Shown: positions 51,567 to 60,760, numbered from the stretch's first letter. The stretch: 64,000 nt of DNA from Saprospiraceae bacterium (GCA_028285545.1 JANQPA010000024.1:55124-119123); one strand, 5' to 3'. Program-made: numbers and translations. Notes: generated by a model from the letters alone, not told the origin.

Positions 51567-53135
51567 ATGAAAAACCTAGCCTTATTATTATCTCTTATTG
51601 TTTGTCTAATTGGATTTACATTTAGTTGCAGCGAAACCGCTGAGCCTAGAAAACCAAATATTCTTTTCATTTCCATAGATGATCTTCGCCCCGCCCTAGG
51701 GGCCTATGATGACCAGGCAGTCATCACCCCCAATCTGGATATTTTTGCCGGGGAAGGCATGACTTTTCGACAAACTTTTTGCCAATCCGCTGTATGTGCT
51801 CCTTCACGAGCCAGCCTGATGACAGGAATAAGACCAGATTCTACACGTGTTTGGCATCTGGGGGATAAATTTCGAGAGATAAACCCACAGACGGTCACCA
51901 TGCCTCAATATTTTTCTCGTTTTGGCTACCATACTGTCAATATTGGAAAGATCTTCCATAATTATATGCCCGATTCCGTTTCCTGGGATGAACCTGATCT
52001 GAGGCCTGCCCAGTACCTTCAGCCTGAGTGGTTGGGTAGAGATGGAGAAACTTTTTACATCAGCGAGGAAGTGCAAAAATCTCAGGAAATAAAGCGGGAT
52101 TCCCTCTTGAAATTGCGTCCAATCCGTTATGCAGATGGTTGGAATACAGGCCCCGCTTGGGAAGCAGCTGATGTCCATGATACCTTATATTTTGATGGAG
52201 CACAGACGGAACTGGCCAAACGTACCCTAAGCCGCCTAAGTAAAATGAATCAACCCTTTTACCTTGGACTCGGGTATTTTAGACCTCACCTGCCCTTTAC
52301 TGCTCCTAAGAAATATTGGGATTTATATGATCCTGAAGAAATTCCTGTGGCTCCCAATCCGAATCTTCCGGAAGATGCTCCTGTTTTGACCATGAACTCT
52401 ATGTACGAATTAAGGCATTATGATGGTTTTAACCATATTGGTCATCCTACTTCTGATTTTCGAATGAATGAAGATACGGCTCGCATTCTGAAGCATGGCT
52501 ATTATGCTAGTGTGTCCTATGTTGATGCACTTTTTGGAGATCTGGTAAAGCATATGAAGGATCTGGGCATTTATGAAAATACCATCATCATTGTCTGGGG
52601 TGATCATGGCTGGAAATTAGGAGATCACAACAGCTGGGGAAAAATGACCAATTATAATATCGACCTGCAGGTGCCCATGATGATTCGGTACCCTGGTCAA
52701 AAGAAAAGAGGAGTACAAACTTTTGCCATAACAGAGTTGATAGATATGTTTCCTTCAATATGTGAACTAGCTGGAGTGAAAATCCCTGATTATATGCAAG
52801 GTACCAGTTTTGTTCCCCTTCTTGAAAATCCAGATTTGCCTTGGAAAAAAGCAGCATTTAGCCAGTTTCATCGCCGTCCCAGAGTTTCTGCGGATGGTGG
52901 TCGTTATATGGGCTATTCCATCAATACGCCCGATCATCACTACATTGAATGGTATACCTGGGATCATACTACTGGAACTAGGGGAGAATTTGTAAGAGCC
53001 GAATTATACGACCGTCAAAATGATCCTCATGAAAAGGTTAATATTGCTGGTAAGGAAGAAAATGAAGATTTGATACTCCAACTTTCTGAGCAGTTAGCTG
53101 GCGGCTGGAGAAAAGCCCTTCCTGGTGATATCTAA
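51567..53135 (+). CDS. Iduronate-2-sulfatase-like sulfatase lipoprotein
   Basis: A 522-residue sulfatase with a lipoprotein signal (LIGFTFSCSETA, Cys about 21). The fold spans the rest: metal motif NILFISIDDLRPALGAYDD, the canonical formylglycine site C77-A-P-S-R81 in QSAVCAPSRASLMTGIRPDS, then YHTVNIGKIFHNY, YLGLGYFRPHLPFTAP and IIVWGDHGWKLGDHNSWGK. Together these match the iduronate-2-sulfatase-like group (S1_7), which acts on sulfated polysaccharides. In contrast to the sulfatase at 33909, its maturation motif is intact. A sulfatase-maturase gene is not in the window. Confidence 0.92.
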   Translation: MKNLALLLSLIVCLIGFTFSCSETAEPRKPNILFISIDDLRPALGAYDDQAVITPNLDIFAGEGMTFRQTFCQSAVCAPSRASLMTGIRPDSTRVWHLGDKFREINPQTVTMPQYFSRFGYHTVNIGKIFHNYMPDSVSWDEPDLRPAQYLQPEWLGRDGETFYISEEVQKSQEIKRDSLLKLRPIRYADGWNTGPAWEAADVHDTLYFDGAQTELAKRTLSRLSKMNQPFYLGLGYFRPHLPFTAPKKYWDLYDPEEIPVAPNPNLPEDAPVLTMNSMYELRHYDGFNHIGHPTSDFRMNEDTARILKHGYYASVSYVDALFGDLVKHMKDLGIYENTIIIVWGDHGWKLGDHNSWGKMTNYNIDLQVPMMIRYPGQKKRGVQTFAITELIDMFPSICELAGVKIPDYMQGTSFVPLLENPDLPWKKAAFSQFHRRPRVSADGGRYMGYSINTPDHHYIEWYTWDHTTGTRGEFVRAELYDRQNDPHEKVNIAGKEENEDLILQLSEQLAGGWRKALPGDI

Positions 53136-53178
53136 ATATTTTGACTATTCTTAGCTGCGGAGCTGCGAAATAATTTTG

Positions 53179-53198
53179 CCTGAGACGAAAGTCTCAGG
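53179..53198. terminator. Tetraloop hairpin after the sulfatase
   Basis: An 8-bp stem CCTGAGAC-GAAA-GTCTCAGG closed by a GNRA-type loop, 43 bp after the sulfatase stop. A further GCTGCAGAGCAGC stem lies at about 53231-53243. No T tract follows, so termination is likely but not certain. Confidence 0.5.
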
Positions 53199-53285
53199 TA
53201 TATAAAAGAATTTAGCTTATAAGCTGCAGAGCAGCGACACATCAATAATAAGTTAATTTGAAACTACAATTAAATTGAACCTCCG

Positions 53286-53723
53286 ATGCCTGCTGAAAAA
53301 ATAGCTAAAGAAAACCTTGATGTCCTAGCCAGCTTATTTATTGAACTTTGGCCAGACTGTCGCTATGAAGAGGAATATGCCAATTGTAAAAAAATACTTG
53401 AATCTGCCAAAGAAACCTGTTTTTTAATTAAAAGAGAAAATAGCTATGTGGGATTCATCCAATTATCCCTGCGCACAGACTATGTAGAGGGAGTTGAAAC
53501 CTACCCTGTGGCTTATATTGAAGGGCTTTATGTGAAACCCAAATATCGAAAATTTGGAATTGGAAAAAGATTGGTAGACCTTGGAGCAAAATGGGGCCGT
53601 GAAATGGGATGTCAAGAATATGCCTCAGATGCCGAATTAGAAAATGATACCAGCATTCAATTTCATAAAAGCCTGGGGTTTCAAGAAATGAATCGAATCG
53701 TCTGCTTTAAAAAAGAAATTTAG
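53286..53723 (+). CDS. GNAT acetyltransferase resembling AAC(6')
   Basis: A 145-residue GNAT enzyme. Acetyl-CoA motif A is visible as IEGLYVKPKYRKFGIGKRLV. The flanking pattern, LRTDYVEGVETYPVAYIEGL before and ARE-like KWGREMGCQEYASDAELEND then FHKSLGFQEMNRIVCFKKEI after, closely follows aminoglycoside 6'-N-acetyltransferase AAC(6')-I proteins. It would transfer an acetyl group to an amine, possibly the 6' amine of aminoglycosides, though many chromosomal relatives have other substrates. No mobile context sits on its 5' side; an IS lies about 1.2 kb downstream. Confidence 0.85.
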   Translation: MPAEKIAKENLDVLASLFIELWPDCRYEEEYANCKKILESAKETCFLIKRENSYVGFIQLSLRTDYVEGVETYPVAYIEGLYVKPKYRKFGIGKRLVDLGAKWGREMGCQEYASDAELENDTSIQFHKSLGFQEMNRIVCFKKEI

Positions 53724-53758
53724 CGTACCAATTTAATCTACCTCAAAACCTGAAATCA

Positions 53759-54493
53759 ATGTTTAAATTTTTTCGTCGGATAAGAAAAAATCTTTTAGAT
53801 AAAGGACAATTAAGAAAGTATTTGCCCTATGCCATTGGTGAAATCTTTTTGGTAGTAGTAGGAATTTTGATTGCCCTACAAATTAATAATTGGAATCAAA
53901 ATAGGGTTAATAAGCAATTGGAAACCAACTATCTAAATAACCTGGCCATCAATGTTGAAAATGATATTAGGCGAATGAATGAGCTGATTATCAAGCGGTA
54001 TGATCAAAAAATGGAAGGTTTACGACTAGCTAAATCTTATGCTCAGGGACAATATCAGGTGAAGGATACCATAGATTTCTTATTAAAAGTTTCCTATGGT
54101 GCGGTATTCGCCCAAGGGGTCGATTTTTTTAACACTCAAACCTATAATGAATTAATAAGTACTGGTAATCTTCGTTTAATAAGTGATGATGAATTAAAGA
54201 CAAAAATTAATAATTATTATGGCTTTGTAAGAGCACAAATTAGTAATATAAGAAATTACCAGGGAGGTTATATCACCTTCATAAACAGCCTCAGAAGTTT
54301 TGATGAATTAAATAAAAGAAGCATTACCAAGCTAGACCAAAAGCTGATGATAGAAGAATTGAAATCCAAAGAAGCACTATACCTAATCAATACTGAATTA
54401 ACTTATGGAAGCAGAGTGTACACTTTAATTCAGCCCCTTACAAGGAGCGCTACCAGCTTATTGGAAAATATTAATCAGTATTTAGACAAATGA
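53759..54493 (+). CDS. DUF6090 family membrane-anchored protein (paralogue)
   Basis: A 244-residue protein starting MFKFFRRIRKNLLDKGQLRK, then the membrane helix YAIGEIFLVVVGILIALQIN and NWNQN. A large extra-membrane helical domain follows. The N-terminal 50 residues are nearly the same as in the protein at 48200-48928, while the rest diverges. Its stop overlaps the GNAT gene that follows by 4 bp. Function unknown. Confidence 0.85.
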   Translation: MFKFFRRIRKNLLDKGQLRKYLPYAIGEIFLVVVGILIALQINNWNQNRVNKQLETNYLNNLAINVENDIRRMNELIIKRYDQKMEGLRLAKSYAQGQYQVKDTIDFLLKVSYGAVFAQGVDFFNTQTYNELISTGNLRLISDDELKTKINNYYGFVRAQISNIRNYQGGYITFINSLRSFDELNKRSITKLDQKLMIEELKSKEALYLINTELTYGSRVYTLIQPLTRSATSLLENINQYLDK

Positions 54494-54942
54494 TTCAAAT
54501 ATTAAGAACCAATTCTGATAACCAGGATTTTATTGAATTGGTCAGGCAACTTGACCAAGAACTGGCCGAAAGAGATGGGGAAGAGAACATTTATTATTCT
54601 CAATTCAATAAAATTGATAAGATCAAGCATGTTGTCCTGGCTCTTGAAAATGAAACACCACTCGCTTGCGGCGCAATAAAAGAGTATGAATCGGAAGTGA
54701 TGGAAGTAAAACGGATGTTTGTCTTGCCGGAAAGCCGCGGAAAGGGTATTGCTACCTTGATTTTATCGGAATTAGAAAATTGGGCTAAAGAGTTATCCTA
54801 CTCCAAGTGCATCCTGGAAACGGGGAAAAGACAGCCAGAAGCCATTCGTCTATATCAAAAAAATGAATACCAGATCATTCCCAATTACGGTCAATATAAA
54901 GGAATAGAAAATAGTGTTTGTTTTGAAAAAGTATTCAATTAA
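54490..54942 (+). CDS. GNAT-family acetyltransferase
   Basis: A 150-residue GNAT protein with motif A VKRMFVLPESRGKGIATLIL and the later ILETGKRQPEAIRLYQKNEY. Likely acetylates a small amine or a protein. It overlaps the DUF6090 gene by 4 bp (ATGA). Its stop codon TAA (54940-54942) uses the first bases of the IS982 terminal repeat, so the insertion lies at the gene's very end; the last few residues may differ from the ancestral ones. Confidence 0.86.
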   Translation: MIQILRTNSDNQDFIELVRQLDQELAERDGEENIYYSQFNKIDKIKHVVLALENETPLACGAIKEYESEVMEVKRMFVLPESRGKGIATLILSELENWAKELSYSKCILETGKRQPEAIRLYQKNEYQIIPNYGQYKGIENSVCFEKVFN

Positions 54943-56018
54943 CGTGAGTTCGGAGATTCTCTCCTCACTCACTTGAGAATTAAGCTGCCTTAGGCAGACC
55001 CTTAGGCCAAGGAAGCAAACGAGCTTCCAAATTAATTTTAGTCGATGGTTTTCTTTGCCTAAAAGTATAAGCTGTCAAAGCAGCAAAGAGGTTTACAAAG
55101 GCATTAATAGGCGAACGATGCCTGGAATGCACTGCGTCACATTGCTGTTTAGTCAATGCGATGACAGATTCAATAATGCCTCTTTTTTTCAGCCAAAGTC
55201 GAGCTTCTACAGGAATGTCCTGCTTTTTCATGTTTTTTCGGCATTTCGAAAAAATCTTTAAAGCTTCATGTCTTTCCAGTAAAGCTCTTTTAGCTTCTGA
55301 GAGCAGATAACCTTTATCACCAAAGAGCCAACCCAACAGATTTTTTGTCAAGACAAATAGTATTTTGGCATTGCTATCAAATTTGTTGGCGCTGGATACA
55401 TAAAAGTTAATCAGTTCACCAAACTGATTGACTATCAGGTGATACTTTAGGCCATAAAACCATCCTACAGAGGTTTTGCCCCATTGGGCCCAACCTTTCA
55501 TTACTTGATGTTGTTGTGCTCTTTTGGGATGACAAACTTGCCAGGGAGCACTATCGATATAATAAATTCCAGTACGTTTACTCAAACTACAACGGTAGTT
55601 AAGAAACAGACACATAGGCAGTAGTGCTCGTGGAATTAACTCGACAAATCGATGATAACTAACCAGATCTGGAAAGTCTCTACGAAGATCTGTTTGTACG
55701 TGTTCTTGGTAATAATGCTTGAAATCTTTGTACCAGCTCTGGTGATAGTAAATCAAAATGGTCATCACTTCGCTTAAGTTTAATTTTGAAGGGTGATTTT
55801 TTTTCACTAGGCCAGATTCTTTTAACAATCTTTGAATTAATTCCTGATGGGTTTTGCAAAAGTCATCGATTTCAACGTAAATTTCCACTAGCATGAGGGC
55901 GATCAATTTTGGTCTTAATTATTTTTGGCGAAACAATTTTACCAAAATTTGCTCTCATGCTTCTTTGTTTTTTCAACTAATGCCTGATTTTCAATGAACT
56001 AATCCCCGAACTAACGTT
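54941..56018. mobile_element. IS982-family insertion sequence
   Basis: A complete element of about 1078 bp with one transposase gene on the minus strand. Terminal inverted repeats of 18 bases with two mismatches: AACGTGAGTTCGGAGATT (54941-54958) and, on the other strand, AACGTTAGTTCGGGGATT (56001-56018). I do not see a clear target-site duplication, so exact ends may shift by a base or two. It is intact and possibly mobile. It separates the GNAT gene from the AT-rich CHAT region. Confidence 0.85.
54980..55906 (-). CDS. IS982-family transposase
   Basis: A 308-residue DDE transposase. The N-terminal part (1-100) includes LNLSEVMTILIYYHQSWYKD and SYHRFVELIPRALLPM, typical of IS982. The catalytic triad positions are seen in YYIDSAPWQVCH (D), GWLFGDKGYL (D) and RGIIESVIALTKQQCDA (E), with the HSRHRSP segment near the end of the catalytic domain. 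It is full length, with no frame break. Strongest family recognition in this region. Confidence 0.95.
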   Translation of the reverse strand: MIALMLVEIYVEIDDFCKTHQELIQRLLKESGLVKKNHPSKLNLSEVMTILIYYHQSWYKDFKHYYQEHVQTDLRRDFPDLVSYHRFVELIPRALLPMCLFLNYRCSLSKRTGIYYIDSAPWQVCHPKRAQQHQVMKGWAQWGKTSVGWFYGLKYHLIVNQFGELINFYVSSANKFDSNAKILFVLTKNLLGWLFGDKGYLLSEAKRALLERHEALKIFSKCRKNMKKQDIPVEARLWLKKRGIIESVIALTKQQCDAVHSRHRSPINAFVNLFAALTAYTFRQRKPSTKINLEARLLPWPKGLPKAA

Positions 56019-56466
56019 AAATTTAATTCATTTGGAGTTTCCATGAATCAATCATTAACCAAAATGGAAATTAATACTTTTTAATAAGTTATATTTTTGT
56101 TTTTTTAATAAATTTTAAATTTTTAATGCTATTAACTCAAACTAAAAATTAGATTTTTATTATAGTTCTGAAAAGCTATTTAGGTGGGATAGCTAGAGAG
56201 ACTTCATAATCATTTTATATACTCTATTGATTCTTAAATCTATTTAACTTAGGCTTTAATCTTTAATGTTCATTCTTTGACACCAAGTGAAATTCCTTGA
56301 AAATGTCAAAAAAAACGTTTATCTTTGCGGGAAACTTATGATCCTTCAAATGTAAATTTTCTTTATTAAAGTGGTTCATTTTTTTCATTATGAAGATCAT
56401 TTTCATTTCTATAGATAAGGTTAGTTAATTTTATTAATTTACCTCCCTAAATAATTTAAAAATATA
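56019..56466. other. AT-rich gene-free region beside the IS
   Basis: No open frame or RNA gene is apparent in these 448 bases. The sequence is strikingly AT-rich compared with most of the window. It contains a good promoter at 56297-56327 (separate entry) and a 130-bp leader before the next ATG. Confidence 0.6.
56297..56327 (+). promoter_or_regulatory. Bacteroidota-type promoter for the resolvase-like gene
   Basis: TTG at 56297-56299, a 20-bp spacer, then TATCTTTG at 56320-56327, an exact match to TAnnTTTG. The predicted transcript would begin near 56334 and leave a leader of about 130 bases before the ATG at 56467. Confidence 0.72.
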
Positions 56467-57534
56467 ATGAATCCTCAGCTCCAGAGAATATCAAAACCTA
56501 CTGCGATTTTCCTTCACATTGTTTTGAACTCAAAACAAAAGATTAATCCTGATGAGCAAGAGGTTTTAAAGAAACATAATCTGTTAGCTGGTTATCATAA
56601 TAAAGATTCACACTATTTTAATAGCTTCATTTTTTATTGTCTTTGGGATTCTTCCCTTTTAAGATCTGAGTTCCAAAAAGCAGTGAATGCTGCAAAAAAA
56701 AATAATCTTAAATTATTAATTTCTTCTTTCAGAGCATTTAAAGTCAAAGAAAATCGAGAATTATTAGGTTTCTTAATCAATTCCCAAATTGGTTTTGAAT
56801 TTCTTGACTTTTCTACCCTTGACCGATATAATCTAAAGGCTATCTTAGATTATTTTAACTACCCCTTAGAATCTGAAACAAAAACAACTAAAACTAAACA
56901 GTCAAATCCTTCGAGAGGAAATAACAATCTTAATTCTAAGGAAATTATTGAAATTTCTAGTAGAAAAAAAACCCAAAAAGCTCTCTTTGATGAGACTAAT
57001 AAGGCAACAAGATTAGCTGCATTTTATCTAAAAAACATCGAAGGAAAATCCCTTAACCAAATTGCATCAACTCTCAATGAAAAAGGGTATTTAACGACAA
57101 CAGGGAAAGCTATTTATGCTAAGCAGATTAGCCGTCACATAGAATCTTTTGAAGAACTACAAGCCAAATTCTCTAAATCTCGAGTAGAAGAACTACACTT
57201 GCAAACTACACTTGATGGAGAAGAAAATGATTTAAAGTACTCATCACCTCCAATCTTAATGAAAAATGGTTGTAACTTTGATAATATCCTAAAATTTAAA
57301 TTCTCTGTTAAAAAGCTCTTGGACTTTGAAATAAAAATAAAAGATAATAAAGGAGTTGTTCGATTTGATAATAAATATCCTGTTATTGAAAACATTCTCC
57401 AAATTGATATATTAAAAGAGACTATCCTCCTTCCTGGACTTCACTATTTGGAAATAACAGCTAAGGGGTATAATAAAATTGTACGATCATTTTACATTCG
57501 TAAAGATCTTATCAAACTACCAGACTCAATCTGA
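56467..57534 (+). CDS. Resolvase-like DNA-binding protein with C-terminal beta domain
   Basis: A 355-residue protein in three parts. Residues 1-135 have an alpha/beta pattern weakly like the serine-resolvase N-terminal fold (LKLLISSFRAFKVKENRELL, IGFEFLDFSTLDRYNLKAIL), but the usual Y.R.S catalytic serine segment at the start is absent. A low-complexity linker (140-165) follows. Residues 180-230 match the recombinase-type helix and HTH: ATRLAAFYLKNIEGKSLNQI, then ASTLNEKGYLTTTGKAIYAK. Residues 270-350 are a beta-sandwich (FEIKIKDNKGVVRFDNKYPV, LLPGLHYLEITAKGYNKIVR) recalling surface sorting domains, yet no signal peptide is present. It is convergent with the TPR-CHAT gene, 16 bp apart. It may be a catalytically inactive, sequence-specific DNA binder. 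Confidence 0.65.
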   Translation: MNPQLQRISKPTAIFLHIVLNSKQKINPDEQEVLKKHNLLAGYHNKDSHYFNSFIFYCLWDSSLLRSEFQKAVNAAKKNNLKLLISSFRAFKVKENRELLGFLINSQIGFEFLDFSTLDRYNLKAILDYFNYPLESETKTTKTKQSNPSRGNNNLNSKEIIEISSRKKTQKALFDETNKATRLAAFYLKNIEGKSLNQIASTLNEKGYLTTTGKAIYAKQISRHIESFEELQAKFSKSRVEELHLQTTLDGEENDLKYSSPPILMKNGCNFDNILKFKFSVKKLLDFEIKIKDNKGVVRFDNKYPVIENILQIDILKETILLPGLHYLEITAKGYNKIVRSFYIRKDLIKLPDSI

Positions 57535-57550
57535 TTATACATTTAGTTTT

Positions 57551-60500
57551 TTATTTAAGAGTTAATTTCCCCATTTGATCTCCAATAAATGCCGGAGCTG
57601 CCCAAAAGGCTGGATGAGCTGTTTCAGGCTGTTTTATTTGTTCTAGTTTACAATGATGCAAAGCATCAACATAACACATTTCATCTTTCCATAATTTTTC
57701 AATAAATAATGATGCCATATCTATTGCTATACCAGTTTTAATTCTAAAAAAGTTAAAATATATATTTCGGCATCCTGCTCTTAGAAACGCTCGATTCAAT
57801 GCCATTGATCCTTCCCCTTCAGCTAACTTGCCTCCACCTCCGCGACAAGTATTTAATAAAACTAACTCTGCATTTATTGAGCATTTTGCAATTTCTTCTT
57901 GGTTTAATAAAGTCCAAATTTTTTTATCTCGTTTTTTATCAAATATTTCTTGTAAAATAAGGGAGATGTTATTTCTATCTTCTTCTTTCGCTTTACTATG
58001 GGCTAAAAAATGAATAACGTTTGCTCGCCCCATTTCCATAATTATTCTTTTTTTTGTTAATAGATTTCTTTTTAGTATTATGTGATGCCTTCTGTCTTCA
58101 TTTATTCCAAGAATTTTTGCAACTTTTCGAACACCATCTTCTAATGTCTGATTTACTTCTCTTTTAAAATGCCCATCAATTAATGTACCGGTGGACACGC
58201 TAAGCAATTTTCTTGGAGGAAAAGCCTTTTCGTGTTTTTTCCCATTTATCAAATTTTCATTGATGAAGTTCTCTTCATTTGGTTGAAGGGCTCTATGGTT
58301 AAAGTATAAAATTGCAATTGAAGCATGGTAAGATATTTTATACTTTTTAACTAGATATTCTAATTGGTGATAATGAAATTCAGGGAAAGAATTAATTTTA
58401 GGTGAAAGGATTCCAAAAGGTAAAAATGTTAGGAAGTCGTCAGGAATAATATAAAGTCTTTTGGCATCTCCAAATGATAAAGGAGCGATTAAAAATTCGT
58501 ACAATCCATTTATTGATAACAAGAGTTTGAGTTCTTGATCTTTATTTCCAATAAACTCTTTTTTTGAATTTGAGTCAATTCCTCTAAAATCACCTTGATA
58601 TTCATTAAATACCTCGACAATCTCCTTAATTATTCGTCGAAGGCGTGGACGCCCATCAATTTTCTCATTATAATGAAGTTTTATAATATTAAAACTCTTC
58701 CATTTTCCAGAAATAAGAATTGCATAAAGATTTTCTTCTCCAACTAAATAAGAAACGATTAGTCCTTCTTCATGTTTATTATCAAATTCATTCCAAAGAT
58801 TTTCTAATGTTAGATTCGGTATTGTTTCGGAGTTATCTTTTTGAAGATGACCTTGTTCTAAGTATTGAACATCTTCTTTTATTCGATCCAATTCTGATTC
58901 AAGGTTCTTTCTCCGATTTTTAAGAAATCTTGTTAATTTATTAAAGTCTTTTTCTATAATATTAAATGGTGAGTTTTCAAAAATTTTTCTTTCAATATTT
59001 TGTAGTGGATTATGATTATCTTCTTTTTCAAGGGATCGTAGTATCCGTTTTTTGGATGGGTTTTGTATAGACTCCAATAAAAGAGATGCTTTGGATTTTT
59101 GAAAGATCTGGAAAATTTTCTCATTCCAGATTTTTTCTTCTCGCTTATTCCCCAATTCAATTGCTTTTTTTCTCAATTGATAAAGTATTTCAATTGATAA
59201 TTCAATCACAGACCTCGCTTCCTTATTCCATACCAACCGAGATTCATCAGAAAAAAAATTATCCCGAATCTCATCAATGACATCAAGGGCACGCTTCAGT
59301 ATTTTCCACCCCCTTAACAACTCTTCCTCATTCAGCTGTCCCTGAGACTGAATTTTAACCATTTCAATAAAAGCTCTTCCTTTATATTCTAGAGATTGGA
59401 GTAAAATTGATAATGATTGAACCGTTTTTATTGATTTAATAGATGGAACGTCAAAAATCTTCTTGGCTCTAAATTTTGGTATCGCCTCTTCTAAAGCATA
59501 ATTTGCGTTTTCAACAGCTTTTTGATAATTATTAAGTTCGTAATGAACTTTACTAATTTTATTAAAGGCTTTTGCCACGGAAGGGTGGGATCTTCCTTTA
59601 AAAGCCTCTTTGCGTATTTCAAGCTCTGCTTGAAAATTTGATAATAAGATCTTTTTTTCTTCAATCGAAAAAGACTGTTCAAGTGCATCTTTTGCCATTT
59701 CCCAGTACAATTCCGCAATATTACCAAGTACACTAGCCTTATATCTATGAGAAATATCTTTAAATGAGCCATCCAAAATCTTTTGAGCAGAATTAAAATA
59801 TTTTTTCGCTTCTATATAATCCTTATACTCAAGTAAATAACATCTTCCTAATTCATTATATGCGGCTCCTAGATAATGGTGATCATCAGGTAGAAATTCC
59901 TTTAAAGTTTTAATTGCTCTTTCTAAAAATTTTTTAGCTTTTGAGAGCTCATTCAAATCAATATAAACTTGACCAATCAAACAAAGGGCACGGCTTGATA
60001 AATAGCTTTCCTTTTTATTATTTGCCAAAAAATAATAGAAAATTGCTTCAAAATAATGTAAGAGTGCTTCGGAAAAATTACCCCTTCGCCAATAGCCTTT
60101 TCCAATAACTATTGAGCTTTGTCCTAGAGCAATTAAATTAGGTTTCAATTCTTCTTCCCTAGTATATTTTTTTTTGCAGTTTTCTTTAATTTCCTTGGCC
60201 TGTTCAGTATAATGAATTGCTTTTTGAAAATCACCCAAATAAAAGTATAGCTCTCCTAGATTGTGTAATATTTCTGCTTTTAAAGCTGGATGATTTTTTA
60301 AGAAACCCTTGAAAAAATTCAAGATAAATTTCATTTTTGCTTTTTTCTTATTCCACTTTCCATGGATCAAAGCAAGGCGACACTCATATATAGATGCACT
60401 AATATAATGTTCTTTAATTTTTTTTCCGAAAAGGGGAGTAGAGAATAACGCAGCCCATACCGTTCTTCTTATTTTTCTTTCAAAATAAATCCGGCCTTCC

Positions 60501-60571
60501 TTTATTTGGTTTTTCCGAAAACAATTGCCAAAATAGACTGCATCTTCCTCATCTTCTTTTGTGTATTTCAT
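57551..60571 (-). CDS. TPR-CHAT protein, putative caspase-like protease
   Basis: A 1006-residue cytoplasmic protein without a signal peptide. Residues 90-430 hold about eight TPR units (LKAEILHNLGELYFYLGDFQ, ALCLIGQVYIDLNELSKAKK, YLGAAYNELGRCYLLEYKDY). A helical connector (430-620) is followed by the CHAT domain (about 640-1000). The catalytic dyad is His858 in ANVIHFLAHSKAKEED and Cys909 in AELVLLNTCRGGGG, followed by GEGSMALNRAFLRAGCRNIY. CHAT proteases are caspase relatives and some act in immune or death pathways after a sensor recruits them by TPRs. Here the partner may be the convergent resolvase-like protein. It could also be unrelated, because the minus-strand operon from 63681 may continue into it after 190 bp. 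Confidence 0.88.
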   Translation of the reverse strand: MKYTKEDEEDAVYFGNCFRKNQIKEGRIYFERKIRRTVWAALFSTPLFGKKIKEHYISASIYECRLALIHGKWNKKKAKMKFILNFFKGFLKNHPALKAEILHNLGELYFYLGDFQKAIHYTEQAKEIKENCKKKYTREEELKPNLIALGQSSIVIGKGYWRRGNFSEALLHYFEAIFYYFLANNKKESYLSSRALCLIGQVYIDLNELSKAKKFLERAIKTLKEFLPDDHHYLGAAYNELGRCYLLEYKDYIEAKKYFNSAQKILDGSFKDISHRYKASVLGNIAELYWEMAKDALEQSFSIEEKKILLSNFQAELEIRKEAFKGRSHPSVAKAFNKISKVHYELNNYQKAVENANYALEEAIPKFRAKKIFDVPSIKSIKTVQSLSILLQSLEYKGRAFIEMVKIQSQGQLNEEELLRGWKILKRALDVIDEIRDNFFSDESRLVWNKEARSVIELSIEILYQLRKKAIELGNKREEKIWNEKIFQIFQKSKASLLLESIQNPSKKRILRSLEKEDNHNPLQNIERKIFENSPFNIIEKDFNKLTRFLKNRRKNLESELDRIKEDVQYLEQGHLQKDNSETIPNLTLENLWNEFDNKHEEGLIVSYLVGEENLYAILISGKWKSFNIIKLHYNEKIDGRPRLRRIIKEIVEVFNEYQGDFRGIDSNSKKEFIGNKDQELKLLLSINGLYEFLIAPLSFGDAKRLYIIPDDFLTFLPFGILSPKINSFPEFHYHQLEYLVKKYKISYHASIAILYFNHRALQPNEENFINENLINGKKHEKAFPPRKLLSVSTGTLIDGHFKREVNQTLEDGVRKVAKILGINEDRRHHIILKRNLLTKKRIIMEMGRANVIHFLAHSKAKEEDRNNISLILQEIFDKKRDKKIWTLLNQEEIAKCSINAELVLLNTCRGGGGKLAEGEGSMALNRAFLRAGCRNIYFNFFRIKTGIAIDMASLFIEKLWKDEMCYVDALHHCKLEQIKQPETAHPAFWAAPAFIGDQMGKLTLK

Positions 60572-60760
60572 TATTCTGAGGTCCTTTCTTTCTTAATTAC
60601 CAATTTCAAAGAATAGACAAATATGCAAATTTTTACTTTAACTACCACATTAATATTATAGGCATCCAAAACTAAAGCATAAATAGATTAATATTGATGA
60701 ATAGAAGAATAAAATAATAGCTAAAAATATTTAACACTCTCAAATATTAAATACTCTAAC

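Noticed and set aside
51804..52178. Minus-strand 124-residue frame
   Set aside because: It is antisense to the well-supported sulfatase.
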